DNA of 53,758 bases, taken from an uncultured Caulobacterales bacterium (GTDB taxonomy: Bacteria; Pseudomonadota; Alphaproteobacteria; Caulobacterales; Maricaulaceae). Positions 1-6,400 of the stretch are shown piece after piece (within the stretch, counting starts at the first letter, position 1; every line of letters starts with the position of its first letter). The position numbers and the translations under genes are program-made. The notes under the pieces are model-generated. The model had not been told where the DNA came from and made no database searches. It saw only the letters and a list, made by a program, of their open reading frames with translations. The stretch covers positions 1 through 53,758 of the forward strand of contig CALFUN010000006.1 in NCBI GenBank assembly GCA_937929915.1, in the 5' to 3' direction.

Positions 1-300
1 GAGTATATCCGATCCGATAATGGGTCCGAGTTCATTGCAGCCGCTCTCCAGCTCTGGCTACGAAAGGTCGGTATCAAGCCGATACAAATCTACCCCGGTA
101 GCCCTTGGGAGAACGGCTACAATGAACGCTTTAACGGAACCCTACGCCATGAAGTCCTAAATGCAGAATGGTTCACGAGCATCAAACAAGCACAAACCGT
201 CATCAATATGTGGCTTAAAGAATACAATCATATCCGGCCTCATCAGTCCCTGAATATGCGGCCGCCAGTGCCGGAAACTCTAAATCAAATTGGTACATAA
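1..300 (+). CDS. IS3-family transposase (OrfB), C-terminal part
   Basis: This is the last 99 codons of a DDE transposase that cuts and joins the ends of an IS3-type element; its N-terminal part lies left of the window. The visible piece has the integrase-core motif SDNGSEF, whose Asp is residue 6, and NGYNERFNGTLRH, whose Glu is residue 42. The 35-residue spacing is the D(35)E spacing typical of IS3 OrfB and retroviral integrases. It ends with HIRPHQSLNMRPP, also usual for the family. The reading frame is open to the TAA at 298-300, so this part is not visibly broken; whether the whole element is intact cannot be seen. Confidence 0.9.
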   Translation, partial: EYIRSDNGSEFIAAALQLWLRKVGIKPIQIYPGSPWENGYNERFNGTLRHEVLNAEWFTSIKQAQTVINMWLKEYNHIRPHQSLNMRPPVPETLNQIGT

Positions 301-302
301 AA

Positions 303-321
303 TGGGGGCTGGACAATGTCA
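303..321. repeat. Putative terminal inverted repeat of the IS3-type element
   Basis: The 19 bases directly after the transposase stop read TGGGGGCTGGACAATGTCA. Ending in CA, they suit the right end of an IS3-family element. The partner repeat is outside the window, so the exact boundary is inferred. Confidence 0.5.
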
Positions 322-335
322 AGGCATATGAATTC

Positions 336-369
336 TATAAAAAAGAACCGCGTTTTAAACACGGTTCTT
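336..369 (-). terminator. Rho-independent terminator of the exported-protein gene
   Basis: AAGAACCG at 343-350 pairs with CGGTTCTT at 362-369. Read on the minus strand the stem is followed by a T-run (complement of the A-run at 339-344). It lies 28 bases past the stop of the minus-strand gene at 398-1009, so it probably ends that transcript. Confidence 0.7.
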
Positions 370-397
370 GCGATTAGGCGATATTTTAAAACCTATA

Positions 398-1009
398 TTA
401 ATCCACATTATTAAGATGGATAGCTGTCATATTTGCGAAACGCATAAAGGCCCTATTGGCATCGCTCCATGTTCCGCCATATTGTGCTTGTTGAATATCA
501 TTTGCATAATATTTATAAGTCATGGTTGCGACAATGGCACCATCAACATCGAGTAATTCTCCTTGAATTTCTGCACCACCCAAGGCAACACTCTGATAGC
601 TTAGCCCAATATCCTTTTGTAATTGATATAAAGTTGGACGATTAGGTTTTGCGTCCAAAATTGTTACTTTTAATATCATTTCAGCATCATCAGCAACATC
701 CAAACCGATTTTAAAGAAAGCTTTTTCAAGACTTTTCTCAAGTTTATCTTCGAGGCTATCTAGATCTCTTTCACCGTAAAATCCGTTATTGGCAAATGCA
801 GCGTTCAGGCGTCCATTACTTCTATCTTTCAATTTTTTAGGGAGATGGTCTGCACAGTATTTCAGCTCATTGCTGACGCCTACATCGATTTCAATTGCAA
901 GGTTAACTGGTGTTTTCAATGTCGTATCAAACTCAAAAGCCCTAGCATAAGCAGGGGTAATCCCTGTTGTAATTGCGGTCAGTATGATTGCTTTCAGTAG
1001 ATGTTGCAT
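398..1009 (-). CDS. Exported protein of unknown function
   Basis: A 203-residue protein with a clear Sec signal peptide (basic start, hydrophobic stretch, TPAYA cleavage site near residue 22), so it should act in the periplasm or outside the cell. The mature part has no transmembrane segment. It has a Lys/Glu/Asp-rich central part (about residues 65-100) and then a beta-rich half ending in a Tyr- and Ala-rich tail. I do not recognise the family; its layout is loosely like the small periplasmic or lipoprotein-type proteins with an SGNH/YajG-like beta fold, but no motif proves it. A strong ribosome site (AAAGGAGAG) precedes the ATG. It is divergent from luxR, with an 18-bp operator-like palindrome upstream. 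Confidence 0.8.
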   Translation of the reverse strand: MQHLLKAIILTAITTGITPAYARAFEFDTTLKTPVNLAIEIDVGVSNELKYCADHLPKKLKDRSNGRLNAAFANNGFYGERDLDSLEDKLEKSLEKAFFKIGLDVADDAEMILKVTILDAKPNRPTLYQLQKDIGLSYQSVALGGAEIQGELLDVDGAIVATMTYKYYANDIQQAQYGGTWSDANRAFMRFANMTAIHLNNVD

Positions 1010-1063
1010 AATTACTCTCCTTTAATTTGACTGTGCTACGTGGTTTAAATTTGCTTCAAATCA

Positions 1064-1129
1064 TCACAACCAAGGCCAGATAATAATCCCAGCCATTGTG
1101 ATTAAATACACTGTTTGTAGAGCGGCCAT
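1064..1129 (-). CDS. Possible 21-residue membrane peptide
   Basis: A short frame encoding MAALQTVYLITMAGIIIWPWL. Residues 7-20 form one hydrophobic stretch that could span or bind the membrane. A purine-rich ribosome site (AAAGGAAAA) stands about six bases before the ATG. It lies 54 bases before the exported-protein gene on the same strand and about 75 bases downstream of the 18-bp palindrome, so both could be on one transcript. Frames this short occur by chance; the ribosome site and the hydrophobic sequence are the only support. Confidence 0.35.
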   Translation of the reverse strand: MAALQTVYLITMAGIIIWPWL

Positions 1130-1203
1130 TTGCTTTTCCTTTCTTCTATCAGGCAGGTAAGTAACCGTCAGCGGAATCGCAAGATGGACACAAAATCACC
1201 CAA

Positions 1204-1221
1204 GTCCTCAAAGCTGAGGAC
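1204..1221. promoter_or_regulatory. 18-bp palindrome, candidate LuxR operator
   Basis: GTCCTCA-AAGC-TGAGGAC is a perfect inverted repeat with 7-base arms, the size of operators bound by LuxR-type dimers. It lies about 75 bases before the 21-residue frame and 195 bases before the exported-protein start, both on the minus strand. A 15/18 identical copy lies at 1443-1460. Binding by the neighbouring LuxR protein is inferred from position and shape only. Confidence 0.5.
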
Positions 1222-1307
1222 ATGACGTATGGATTAAGTGAGATGCCTCAAATAAAGGGAGCAACGTCTATAACAATGAGGTTAGAAAGGTAGTAAAAAT
1301 AGAGGGT

Positions 1308-1361
1308 GGCCCTGTGCCGAAGCGCAGGGCCTTTAAACCGAGAACGGGGCGCGTGTCTCGG
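1308..1361. other. Two adjacent GC-rich hairpins
   Basis: The first hairpin (1308-1331) has a 10-bp stem with one wobble pair; read on the minus strand its loop is the very stable c(UUCG)g tetraloop. The second (1338-1361) has a CCGAGA/TCTCGG stem that extends inward with one bulged base. Six bases separate them. No clear T-run follows on either strand, so simple terminators are doubtful; a structured leader or small RNA is possible. Confidence 0.45.
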
Positions 1362-1442
1362 CCTAAATTTTGGAGATAGTTTAGGAATTAGCGAAGTAAT
1401 CTATACGCAAATGGCATTCAAGCTATGTATAAGGTTGACTAT

Positions 1443-1460
1443 GCCCTAAAACCTGAGGAC
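1443..1460. promoter_or_regulatory. Second, degenerate copy of the operator-like sequence
   Basis: GCCCTAAAACCTGAGGAC matches the palindrome at 1204-1221 at 15 of 18 positions; the right arm TGAGGAC is intact and the following CAT is partly shared (ACAT in both). It ends 41 bases before the luxR start codon, a position suited to autoregulation. Confidence 0.45.
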
Positions 1461-1501
1461 ATAATGCTTAATAGAAATGTGCAACCTCTTGAACGGAATA
1501 C

Positions 1502-2260
1502 ATGCCTCACCAAGCCAACTTATTTGATGAATTATGGTTAGTACCTTTGCGAGAAATGACGGGGCGCTTTGAGGTTTGTAAAAATTTCTCTCAACTTCAA
1601 ACCTGTTGTTTTCGATACGCTTTGAAGATCGGTGTGTCGGCGATAACGTATCATCACCTTCCGCATATTGGGTCTGTAGATAGCTCATCCTATAACGTTA
1701 TAAGTCTTGGCTTCCCGGCTGACCTTACAGAGAAATACATAAACGATCATTTAAACGAAGCCGATCCATCCTTACGCGCTATACTCTCAAACACTCAGGC
1801 GCGATGGTGGAAGGATGTTGAATATGTTGATAAATTAAAACCTATGGAACAAGCTTATCTCAATTCAATAAATATAGACGAGATTGGAACAGGTTTAACA
1901 TTGCCTGTTTTTGGCCCAATGGGGCGCAATGGATTTATTGCGCTAGGTTTTGGAAAGGAAAAACCTAGTTTTGATAAAACTTACCTCTCAATCATTCAAA
2001 TGATTTGCCAACTTGCCCATCAACGCTATTGCGACCTCTTACTTTTAGATTTACCCTCACATTTACGCCTTTCAGAGCGTGAAAGTGAAATATTGTCCTG
2101 GGTCGTCAAAGGTAAAAGCAATAGCCTTATAGCCGATATTTTGGGCATCAAGGAAACAACTGTCATTACTTACCTACAACGCTCATATGACAAACTAGGC
2201 GTCAACAATAGACTTACAGCCGCCCTAAGAGCCTTGGCGAGTGGTGAGTTAAATTTATAA
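1502..2260 (+). CDS. LuxR-family quorum-sensing type transcriptional regulator (no LuxI partner seen)
   Basis: A 252-residue regulator with the two-part LuxR plan. Residues about 20-175 resemble the acyl-homoserine-lactone binding domain: the Asp-Pro pair (ADP, 87-89), the Trp pair (102-103) and a Gly in GRNGF (141-145) match the conserved positions of TraR/LuxR ligand pockets. Residues 187-250 are a LuxR helix-turn-helix (LSERESEIL, then GKSN, ADILGIKETTV, LGVNNR). No luxI-type synthase is in the window, so it is an orphan (solo) receptor as far as can be seen. The ribosome site before the ATG is weak. It lies in the integrase-linked accessory region, and two operator-like repeats precede it. 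The ligand is unknown. Confidence 0.88.
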   Translation: MPHQANLFDELWLVPLREMTGRFEVCKNFSQLQTCCFRYALKIGVSAITYHHLPHIGSVDSSSYNVISLGFPADLTEKYINDHLNEADPSLRAILSNTQARWWKDVEYVDKLKPMEQAYLNSINIDEIGTGLTLPVFGPMGRNGFIALGFGKEKPSFDKTYLSIIQMICQLAHQRYCDLLLLDLPSHLRLSERESEILSWVVKGKSNSLIADILGIKETTVITYLQRSYDKLGVNNRLTAALRALASGELNL

Positions 2261-2273
2261 CTAGGCGTCTATT

Positions 2274-2567
2274 ATGAATACCATTCTGTCCTTACTAGCA
2301 TTACTGGGCTTGATCGGACTGCTCGGTTTAGTCCCTCTAAAACACCCCGTTGAAAAAGACCGTTCAGGCCATATCATCCGTTTAATAGGCATTTCAGGTC
2401 TAATAGGTCTGTCAGGGTTTTGGTTCGCGGGCGTGGGAGCAATTGGCGCATTCGGTGCCTTAGGGCTTTGGAACCACCAAAACCAAAAATACGCAAGATG
2501 GGCCAAATTAGGATGGTTCGGCCTCTTTGGCATTTTAGCTATTCTATGGCATTTAATCCGAAATTGA
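2274..2567 (+). CDS. Small Gly/Leu-rich membrane protein
   Basis: A 97-residue protein made almost wholly of hydrophobic Gly-, Leu-, Ile- and Trp-rich stretches, with about four membrane segments (near residues 3-20, 35-52, 52-66 and 75-94) and a short charged loop (HPVEKDRSGH). It starts 13 bases after the luxR stop on the same strand, so the two are probably cotranscribed. There is no strong ribosome site. I do not recognise the family with confidence; the repeated G-L/F-G-F pattern recalls small uncharacterised membrane families. A link to the LuxR signal is possible but unproven. Confidence 0.6.
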   Translation: MNTILSLLALLGLIGLLGLVPLKHPVEKDRSGHIIRLIGISGLIGLSGFWFAGVGAIGAFGALGLWNHQNQKYARWAKLGWFGLFGILAILWHLIRN

Positions 2568-2745
2568 ACAGCATAAAAATCGCTGTAAGTTTCATGTATA
2601 ATATCTCAACAGCCAAATTGCTGCTGATTTATGTTTTACAGTTAATACCCTAGTTATTAGGAGTATTGTTACTGACTCCACTCAACCTGAACTTCCTTTA
2701 CAATAATAAGCAATTCGTCATTCCATGAATGCATATACCGGGTAT

Positions 2746-4182
2746 CTAACCGACATACACCTTCTGTTTGGTGTATTGATTAGTTTTAGTATTACTCTCA
2801 CAAACCCTTAACAGTCTCTTTTCGAATTCTTTTGGAACAGGGTGAGCAATTTTCATTAATTCGTCTCTCCGGTATTCGAGTGAGCCGCCATCACCATATT
2901 GAGGACGAGTGTTTTTATGCCCCATCAGTAAACATCGAAGATCATAATCCAACCCACCTTCTAACATACGTTTTTCGAAGGAATGTCTAAATGAATAGAT
3001 ACGGTGATTTTCTGTCGGAAATAGTGATCTTCGGCGAAAAGCTTTCAAAAGTGATACTGAAAGCAAATTTCCTTTATCATGATATTTAACAAACCCCTCT
3101 AATGCGTTTCTCATCGCTATCAAAGATACGCCAACTAAAGGAATGTCCCTTATCGACGAGGTTGTTTTCAATTGTCGATTGCCCTGCTTGCGTATGCGTA
3201 AATGAGGAACATCATGATCTACAATAATATTCTCGGGCAAGATATTGGAAATTTCACTTGGACGACAACCCGTCTCAATAAGAGAATATATTATCAAAAT
3301 TGCCTGTCTGTTGAGGGCGGTAAAAACCTCAGGGTTTAAAATATGCTCTCTCACCCAATCGTTCTCAAAATGAGGAACATCTTCTCCTTGGCGTTCTACA
3401 AAGTTCAGATTTCTAAATGGATTCAAACGTTCTTCATCGCCCTCATATTCCCAATACTTTCGGTAGAGTTTCCTCAAATTCCCAAGATCGCGGTTAGCTG
3501 TGTTCGGAGACAGTCCTTTTTTATTACCTTTGGGAAGCAAACGTTCACCCCACCAGTTATAAAACTTTCTAGCTTCATCCCGTGTGATTTTGTCCATTGG
3601 CATATCACCATGCATATCGACAAAATTAGAGACTGATCTTTTTTTAATTTTACGCCATGAGGTTTTTTGAGCTTCTGATTTTCCGATTAGTTCTGCCATT
3701 TCAATTTTATCACAATATAATTCATGTGCCTGAGTGATTGTAACTGAAGGCTTCTGAACAATGCCTAAAATAGCCTCAGCATCATCGCGTTTAGGTACAA
3801 CATGACCAGGGAGCGTATCAAGACGTCTAACAAGATCGGTAATGTCAGTTTGTGACAATAAATCTTCATTAGGCGTATAAAGGAAACCCTTAGCCATAGC
3901 TCTGCGTTTAGCCCCTTCATATCGCTTCAGGGCAGCCTTAGTTTTTTCTGCCTGAATAGATGATGAAGATATACCATCAGCAGCAGAGGATATGCTTGCC
4001 CAGAAAAGATCATCAGCTTCAATCATAGAATTACGACGAGCTATCGCAACTTCCAACGAACTGGTCTTGAGAGATTTTTTGACATATCGTCTTTGATCGA
4101 ACTCAGAGTATTCTTTAGGGATTCGACGTTCGTAATAAAAGTTGCCACCACGCTTAAATAGGTATTTTTCATTGTTCTTCAT
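2746..4182 (-). CDS. int: Tyrosine-type site-specific integrase
   Basis: A phage-type tyrosine recombinase that would integrate and excise the element at the neighbouring tRNA. With the start at 4182 it has 478 residues, beginning MKNNEKYLFKRGGNFYYERR, an arm-binding-like N-terminus common in this family. The catalytic set is present: Arg in TGCRPSEI (about 307), His-Ser-Phe-Glu-Lys-Arg (about 400-405), His in MGHKN (422) and the nucleophile Tyr in PQYGDGG (429). A longer form from a GTG at 4218 is possible but would run into the 12-bp repeats; neither start has a good ribosome site. It reads away from tRNA-Leu, 141 bases off, the usual layout of elements that use the tRNA 3' end as attachment site. 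Confidence 0.9.
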   Translation of the reverse strand: MKNNEKYLFKRGGNFYYERRIPKEYSEFDQRRYVKKSLKTSSLEVAIARRNSMIEADDLFWASISSAADGISSSSIQAEKTKAALKRYEGAKRRAMAKGFLYTPNEDLLSQTDITDLVRRLDTLPGHVVPKRDDAEAILGIVQKPSVTITQAHELYCDKIEMAELIGKSEAQKTSWRKIKKRSVSNFVDMHGDMPMDKITRDEARKFYNWWGERLLPKGNKKGLSPNTANRDLGNLRKLYRKYWEYEGDEERLNPFRNLNFVERQGEDVPHFENDWVREHILNPEVFTALNRQAILIIYSLIETGCRPSEISNILPENIIVDHDVPHLRIRKQGNRQLKTTSSIRDIPLVGVSLIAMRNALEGFVKYHDKGNLLSVSLLKAFRRRSLFPTENHRIYSFRHSFEKRMLEGGLDYDLRCLLMGHKNTRPQYGDGGSLEYRRDELMKIAHPVPKEFEKRLLRVCESNTKTNQYTKQKVYVG

Positions 4183-4200
4183 ATACAAGACTATAGCAAA

Positions 4201-4236
4201 TGACCCCCATTTTGTCACCCAATTTGACCCCCAAAA
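4201..4236. repeat. Three 12-bp direct repeats before the integrase
   Basis: Three head-to-tail units, TGACCCCCATTT, TGTCACCCAATT and TGACCCCCAAAA, run without spacers directly upstream of the integrase start at 4182. The 12-base period and place between the tRNA and int suit arm-type binding sites for the integrase or a regulator of its promoter. That role is inferred. Confidence 0.6.
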
Positions 4237-4322
4237 TATAAAATAAAGAAAATTCGCACATAGAGGATGGCAAAATTTATCAACAAAAACAACACTCTAC
4301 ATGGTTTTTTACGAAGAAAAAG

Positions 4323-4409
4323 TGGTGCGGGCGGCCGGAATCGAACCGGCACTCCTATACAGGAACAAGATTTTAAGTCTTGCGTGTCTACCAATTCCAC
4401 CACGCCCGC
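4323..4409 (-). tRNA. tRNA-Leu (anticodon UAA)
   Basis: An 87-base class II tRNA with acceptor stem GCGGGCG/CGCCCGC, long variable arm, T-loop GTTCGATTC, anticodon loop CTTAAAA and an encoded CCA end. The anticodon UAA reads leucine UUA and UUG codons. A T-rich stretch follows the CCA. Its 3' end faces the integrase gene, and the 3' half is the probable attachment site of the integrated element; no second copy of that half is present to the left in the window, so the far end lies outside. Confidence 0.96.
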
Positions 4410-4487
4410 GGTCGATTGGAGATGAGGTGCTAGCCAATATCACCGCGCCTCACAAGTGAAATTATCAAATTTTCTGTAAGTTCAATC

Positions 4488-4525
4488 ACAAAAAAGCCCT
4501 ACACCGCAAAAACGGCGCAAGGCTT
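4488..4525 (-). terminator. Rho-independent terminator of the VOC gene
   Basis: On the minus strand a 13-bp stem (AAGCCTTGCGCCG with its partner, three G-T wobbles) has a short T loop and is followed by a T-run. It lies 30 bases past the stop of the gene at 4556-4927. Confidence 0.75.
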
Positions 4526-4555
4526 ATAATAATCATAGCGATTTAAAGCGAAGAT

Positions 4556-4927
4556 TTAACCAAATACGAAGAAGCAGATTTTATTGCCATCAAGGTCGCG
4601 CACATAAGCGCCGTAAAATGTATCTTCGATTCGTTGCCCCGGCTCGCCTTCATCGGTTGCGCCGAGCTCAATCGCTTTATTGTACATCTGCCCGACATGC
4701 TCTTTAGAATCTGCTTTAAAGGCCACCATAGTGCCATTACCCGGGCTTGGCGCATCTCCGTTATGCGGGACACAGACTGAAATCATAGGCTCAGATATAG
4801 ATGCCCCAATCATTGCAAGGCGGCCAACATCAACTTGTACTTTTGCACCCTTATCTGCGAAAAGCTCTGTGTAGAATGTTTTAGCTCTTTCAAGGTCATT
4901 AACACCAAGTGTTGTATATCCGATCAT
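4556..4927 (-). CDS. VOC-family (glyoxalase/bleomycin-resistance fold) protein
   Basis: A 123-residue single-domain protein of the vicinal oxygen chelate superfamily. It opens with MIGYTTLGVNDLERAKTFY, the usual first beta strand and helix, and ends with GAYVRDLDGNKICFFVFG, the usual final strand with a Glu/Asp-Gly-Asn turn. Such proteins bind a metal and act on small molecules as lyases, dioxygenases or resistance proteins; the substrate cannot be read from sequence. A ribosome site (AAGGAT) precedes the ATG. It lies 67 bases downstream of the cinA-type gene on the same strand and has its own terminator. Confidence 0.85.
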   Translation of the reverse strand: MIGYTTLGVNDLERAKTFYTELFADKGAKVQVDVGRLAMIGASISEPMISVCVPHNGDAPSPGNGTMVAFKADSKEHVGQMYNKAIELGATDEGEPGQRIEDTFYGAYVRDLDGNKICFFVFG

Positions 4928-4994
4928 AAGACTATCCTTAAGTTTAAGTTAATTTGGACTGCCATATAGAGCGCGGCGCGTAGAATATAAAGAC

Positions 4995-5723
4995 TTAAGA
5001 GAGCTGCCTCACTAAATCGTGCAATTTGGCTTCAACTACATCCAAGGCAGCGGCATCGCGTCCGCGCGCAACAAAAGTTACGCCTCGTAAATCTGCGTTA
5101 AAAAACGGGTAACTACCAAGGCTCACACCATCATGTTCAGTTTCTATCTGCGCTAAATGCGCGGCAGCATCCCCCTCGCCTATGCCAGCCGCTGTAACGC
5201 TGCGAGATAAAAGCTGCACGCCGCCCTTAATGCGATGTTCTATATCTAGCAACATGGATTTCATTATGCTGGGCACACCCGCTAGAGTAAACACATTTTG
5301 CGTTTGAAACCCTGGTGCTTGGCTAACAGGGTTTTTAATGAGACTGGCCCCGTCAGGAATACGGGCCATGCGGCGGCGAGCTGCATTAAGCTCATGCTCT
5401 GAGTAACGCTCGCGGAGTATATCCAGTGCATCTTGACGTTCCGAGATACCTATACCAAAAGCCGCAGCGATGCAGTCAGCCGTAATATCATCATGGGTCG
5501 GGCCAATTCCGCCTGTTGTAAACACATAGTCAAAGCGCTGCGAGAACACGCGCACGGTTTCAGTAATAATGGCCGCATCATCTGAAATCATCCGCGCCTC
5601 GCCAATTTCAACCCCCAAAGGCAACAGCCAGCGTGCGATTGTTCCCAAATTCGTATCTTGCGTGCGCCCAGATAGTAATTCATCCCCTATGAGGATAATG
5701 CCCGCGCTTACTATATTTATCAT
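4995..5723 (-). CDS. cinA: CinA-type molybdopterin-binding domain protein
   Basis: A 242-residue protein of the competence/damage-inducible CinA family. The N-terminal MoaB/Mog-like fold is clear: SAGIILIGDELLSGRTQDTN at residues 6-25 and TTGGIGPTHDD near 69-79. Members with this domain have been linked to nucleotide hydrolysis (ADP-ribose, NAD turnover) and stress response. The C-terminal nicotinamide-nucleotide deamidase domain (PncC), present in full-length CinA of about 410-430 residues, is absent; many alphaproteobacteria encode the halves separately, so this is probably a natural short form. The exact reaction is uncertain. Confidence 0.88.
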   Translation of the reverse strand: MINIVSAGIILIGDELLSGRTQDTNLGTIARWLLPLGVEIGEARMISDDAAIITETVRVFSQRFDYVFTTGGIGPTHDDITADCIAAAFGIGISERQDALDILRERYSEHELNAARRRMARIPDGASLIKNPVSQAPGFQTQNVFTLAGVPSIMKSMLLDIEHRIKGGVQLLSRSVTAAGIGEGDAAAHLAQIETEHDGVSLGSYPFFNADLRGVTFVARGRDAAALDVVEAKLHDLVRQLS

Positions 5724-5873
5724 AAAAATCCAATTTATAATTAAAAATCAATCCCTTAAAATATGAACCTAATATGAAAACATATCTCAGGGAGAGTTCA
5801 GACACGCCTGTCTATAAAGCCCGCCAACTTATGACAACCCTCATAAGACATAACAAGAAAGCAGGAGGTCATT

Positions 5874-6311
5874 ATGACTAACTTGATCAAAAAAACGCTA
5901 TTGGCTACACCAATCGCCGCAATTATATCACTCGGTTTTGCCTCAGTAGCCTTTGCTAGCCAAATCACGCCCCATAGCGATTTGAATGATACGCCGCTCA
6001 ATGCTCAAACACATACGGCCACAGCCGTAAAAACTGTCAAATCTAGATATAGTGATTATAGCTACGCGCCAGACTATAGTTATAAAACAGTCAATTACAG
6101 CCATGGCTACAACTATAAACCGCGTAAACCTTATTATAAAAACAAGCGCGGTTATAAAAAACACAAGCCTTATTACAAAGCCAAACCCTCATATTACGGC
6201 AAAGGTTACAAGCATGGCTATAAACCTGTCTATAAGTCAAAACACAAACCTTTTAAATATGGCAAAGCTTTTCGCAAAAATCATAAGCGTAAATTCCGCT
6301 ATAAATATTAA
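5874..6311 (+). CDS. Secreted Tyr/Lys-rich low-complexity protein
   Basis: A 145-residue protein with a Sec signal peptide (cleavage likely after VAFA near residue 28). From about residue 50 to the end it is built from Tyr, Lys, His, Gly and Pro in loose repeats such as KPYYKNK, KPYYKAK, KPVYKSK and KPFKYGK, giving a very basic protein without cysteine in the mature part. A strong ribosome site (GCAGGAGGT) suggests good expression. I do not recognise a family. Such composition could suit binding to polyanions (polysaccharide, DNA, lipopolysaccharide) or an adhesive or matrix role, but this is speculation. It stands alone between cinA and map. Confidence 0.8.
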   Translation: MTNLIKKTLLATPIAAIISLGFASVAFASQITPHSDLNDTPLNAQTHTATAVKTVKSRYSDYSYAPDYSYKTVNYSHGYNYKPRKPYYKNKRGYKKHKPYYKAKPSYYGKGYKHGYKPVYKSKHKPFKYGKAFRKNHKRKFRYKY

Positions 6312-6341
6312 ACCCGTTGCGAATACCCCCGCGATATTTAA

Positions 6342-6361
6342 GCGGTGTAGAAACCGCCTTT
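6342..6361 (+). terminator. Weak hairpin after the Tyr/Lys-rich gene
   Basis: GCGGT at 6342-6346 pairs with ACCGC at 6353-6357, followed by CTTTATAT. The stem is short, so this is only a possible terminator between the Tyr/Lys-rich gene and map. Confidence 0.35.
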
Positions 6362-6400
6362 ATATCTAGTAATTCATGATGCTGCTGTTATAACGGCGTC

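Larger units (their letters stand above)
1..321 (+). mobile_element. Right end of an IS3-family insertion sequence (partial)
   Basis: The window opens inside a transposase of the IS3 type and the element appears to stop about 20 bases after its stop codon. The stop is followed by an imperfectly known terminal sequence at 303-321 that, read on the other strand, starts TGACATTGTCC and ends in a run of C, as IS3-family ends often do (5' TG ... CA 3'). The left end lies outside the window, so neither a matching inverted repeat nor a target duplication can be checked here. It sits at the edge of the tRNA-Leu-linked accessory region. Confidence 0.7.
1010..1501. other. Regulatory gap between the exported-protein gene and luxR
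   Basis: This 492-base stretch separates two divergent genes. It holds a possible 21-residue frame (1064-1129, minus), a perfect 18-bp palindrome (1204-1221), two GC-rich hairpins (1308-1361) in otherwise AT-rich DNA, and a degenerate second copy of the palindrome (1443-1460) just before luxR. No longer reading frame is convincing. It most likely contains the promoters of both transcription units and may encode a structured RNA. Confidence 0.6.

Noticed and set aside
2420-2653. 77-residue frame overlapping the small membrane protein after luxR
   Set aside because: It overlaps the better gene at 2274-2567 in another frame and has an odd composition with no ribosome site.
4215-4403. 62-residue frame on the minus strand over tRNA-Leu
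   Set aside because: It reads through the tRNA-Leu gene (MVELVDTQDLKS pattern), a well-known false protein created by this tRNA.
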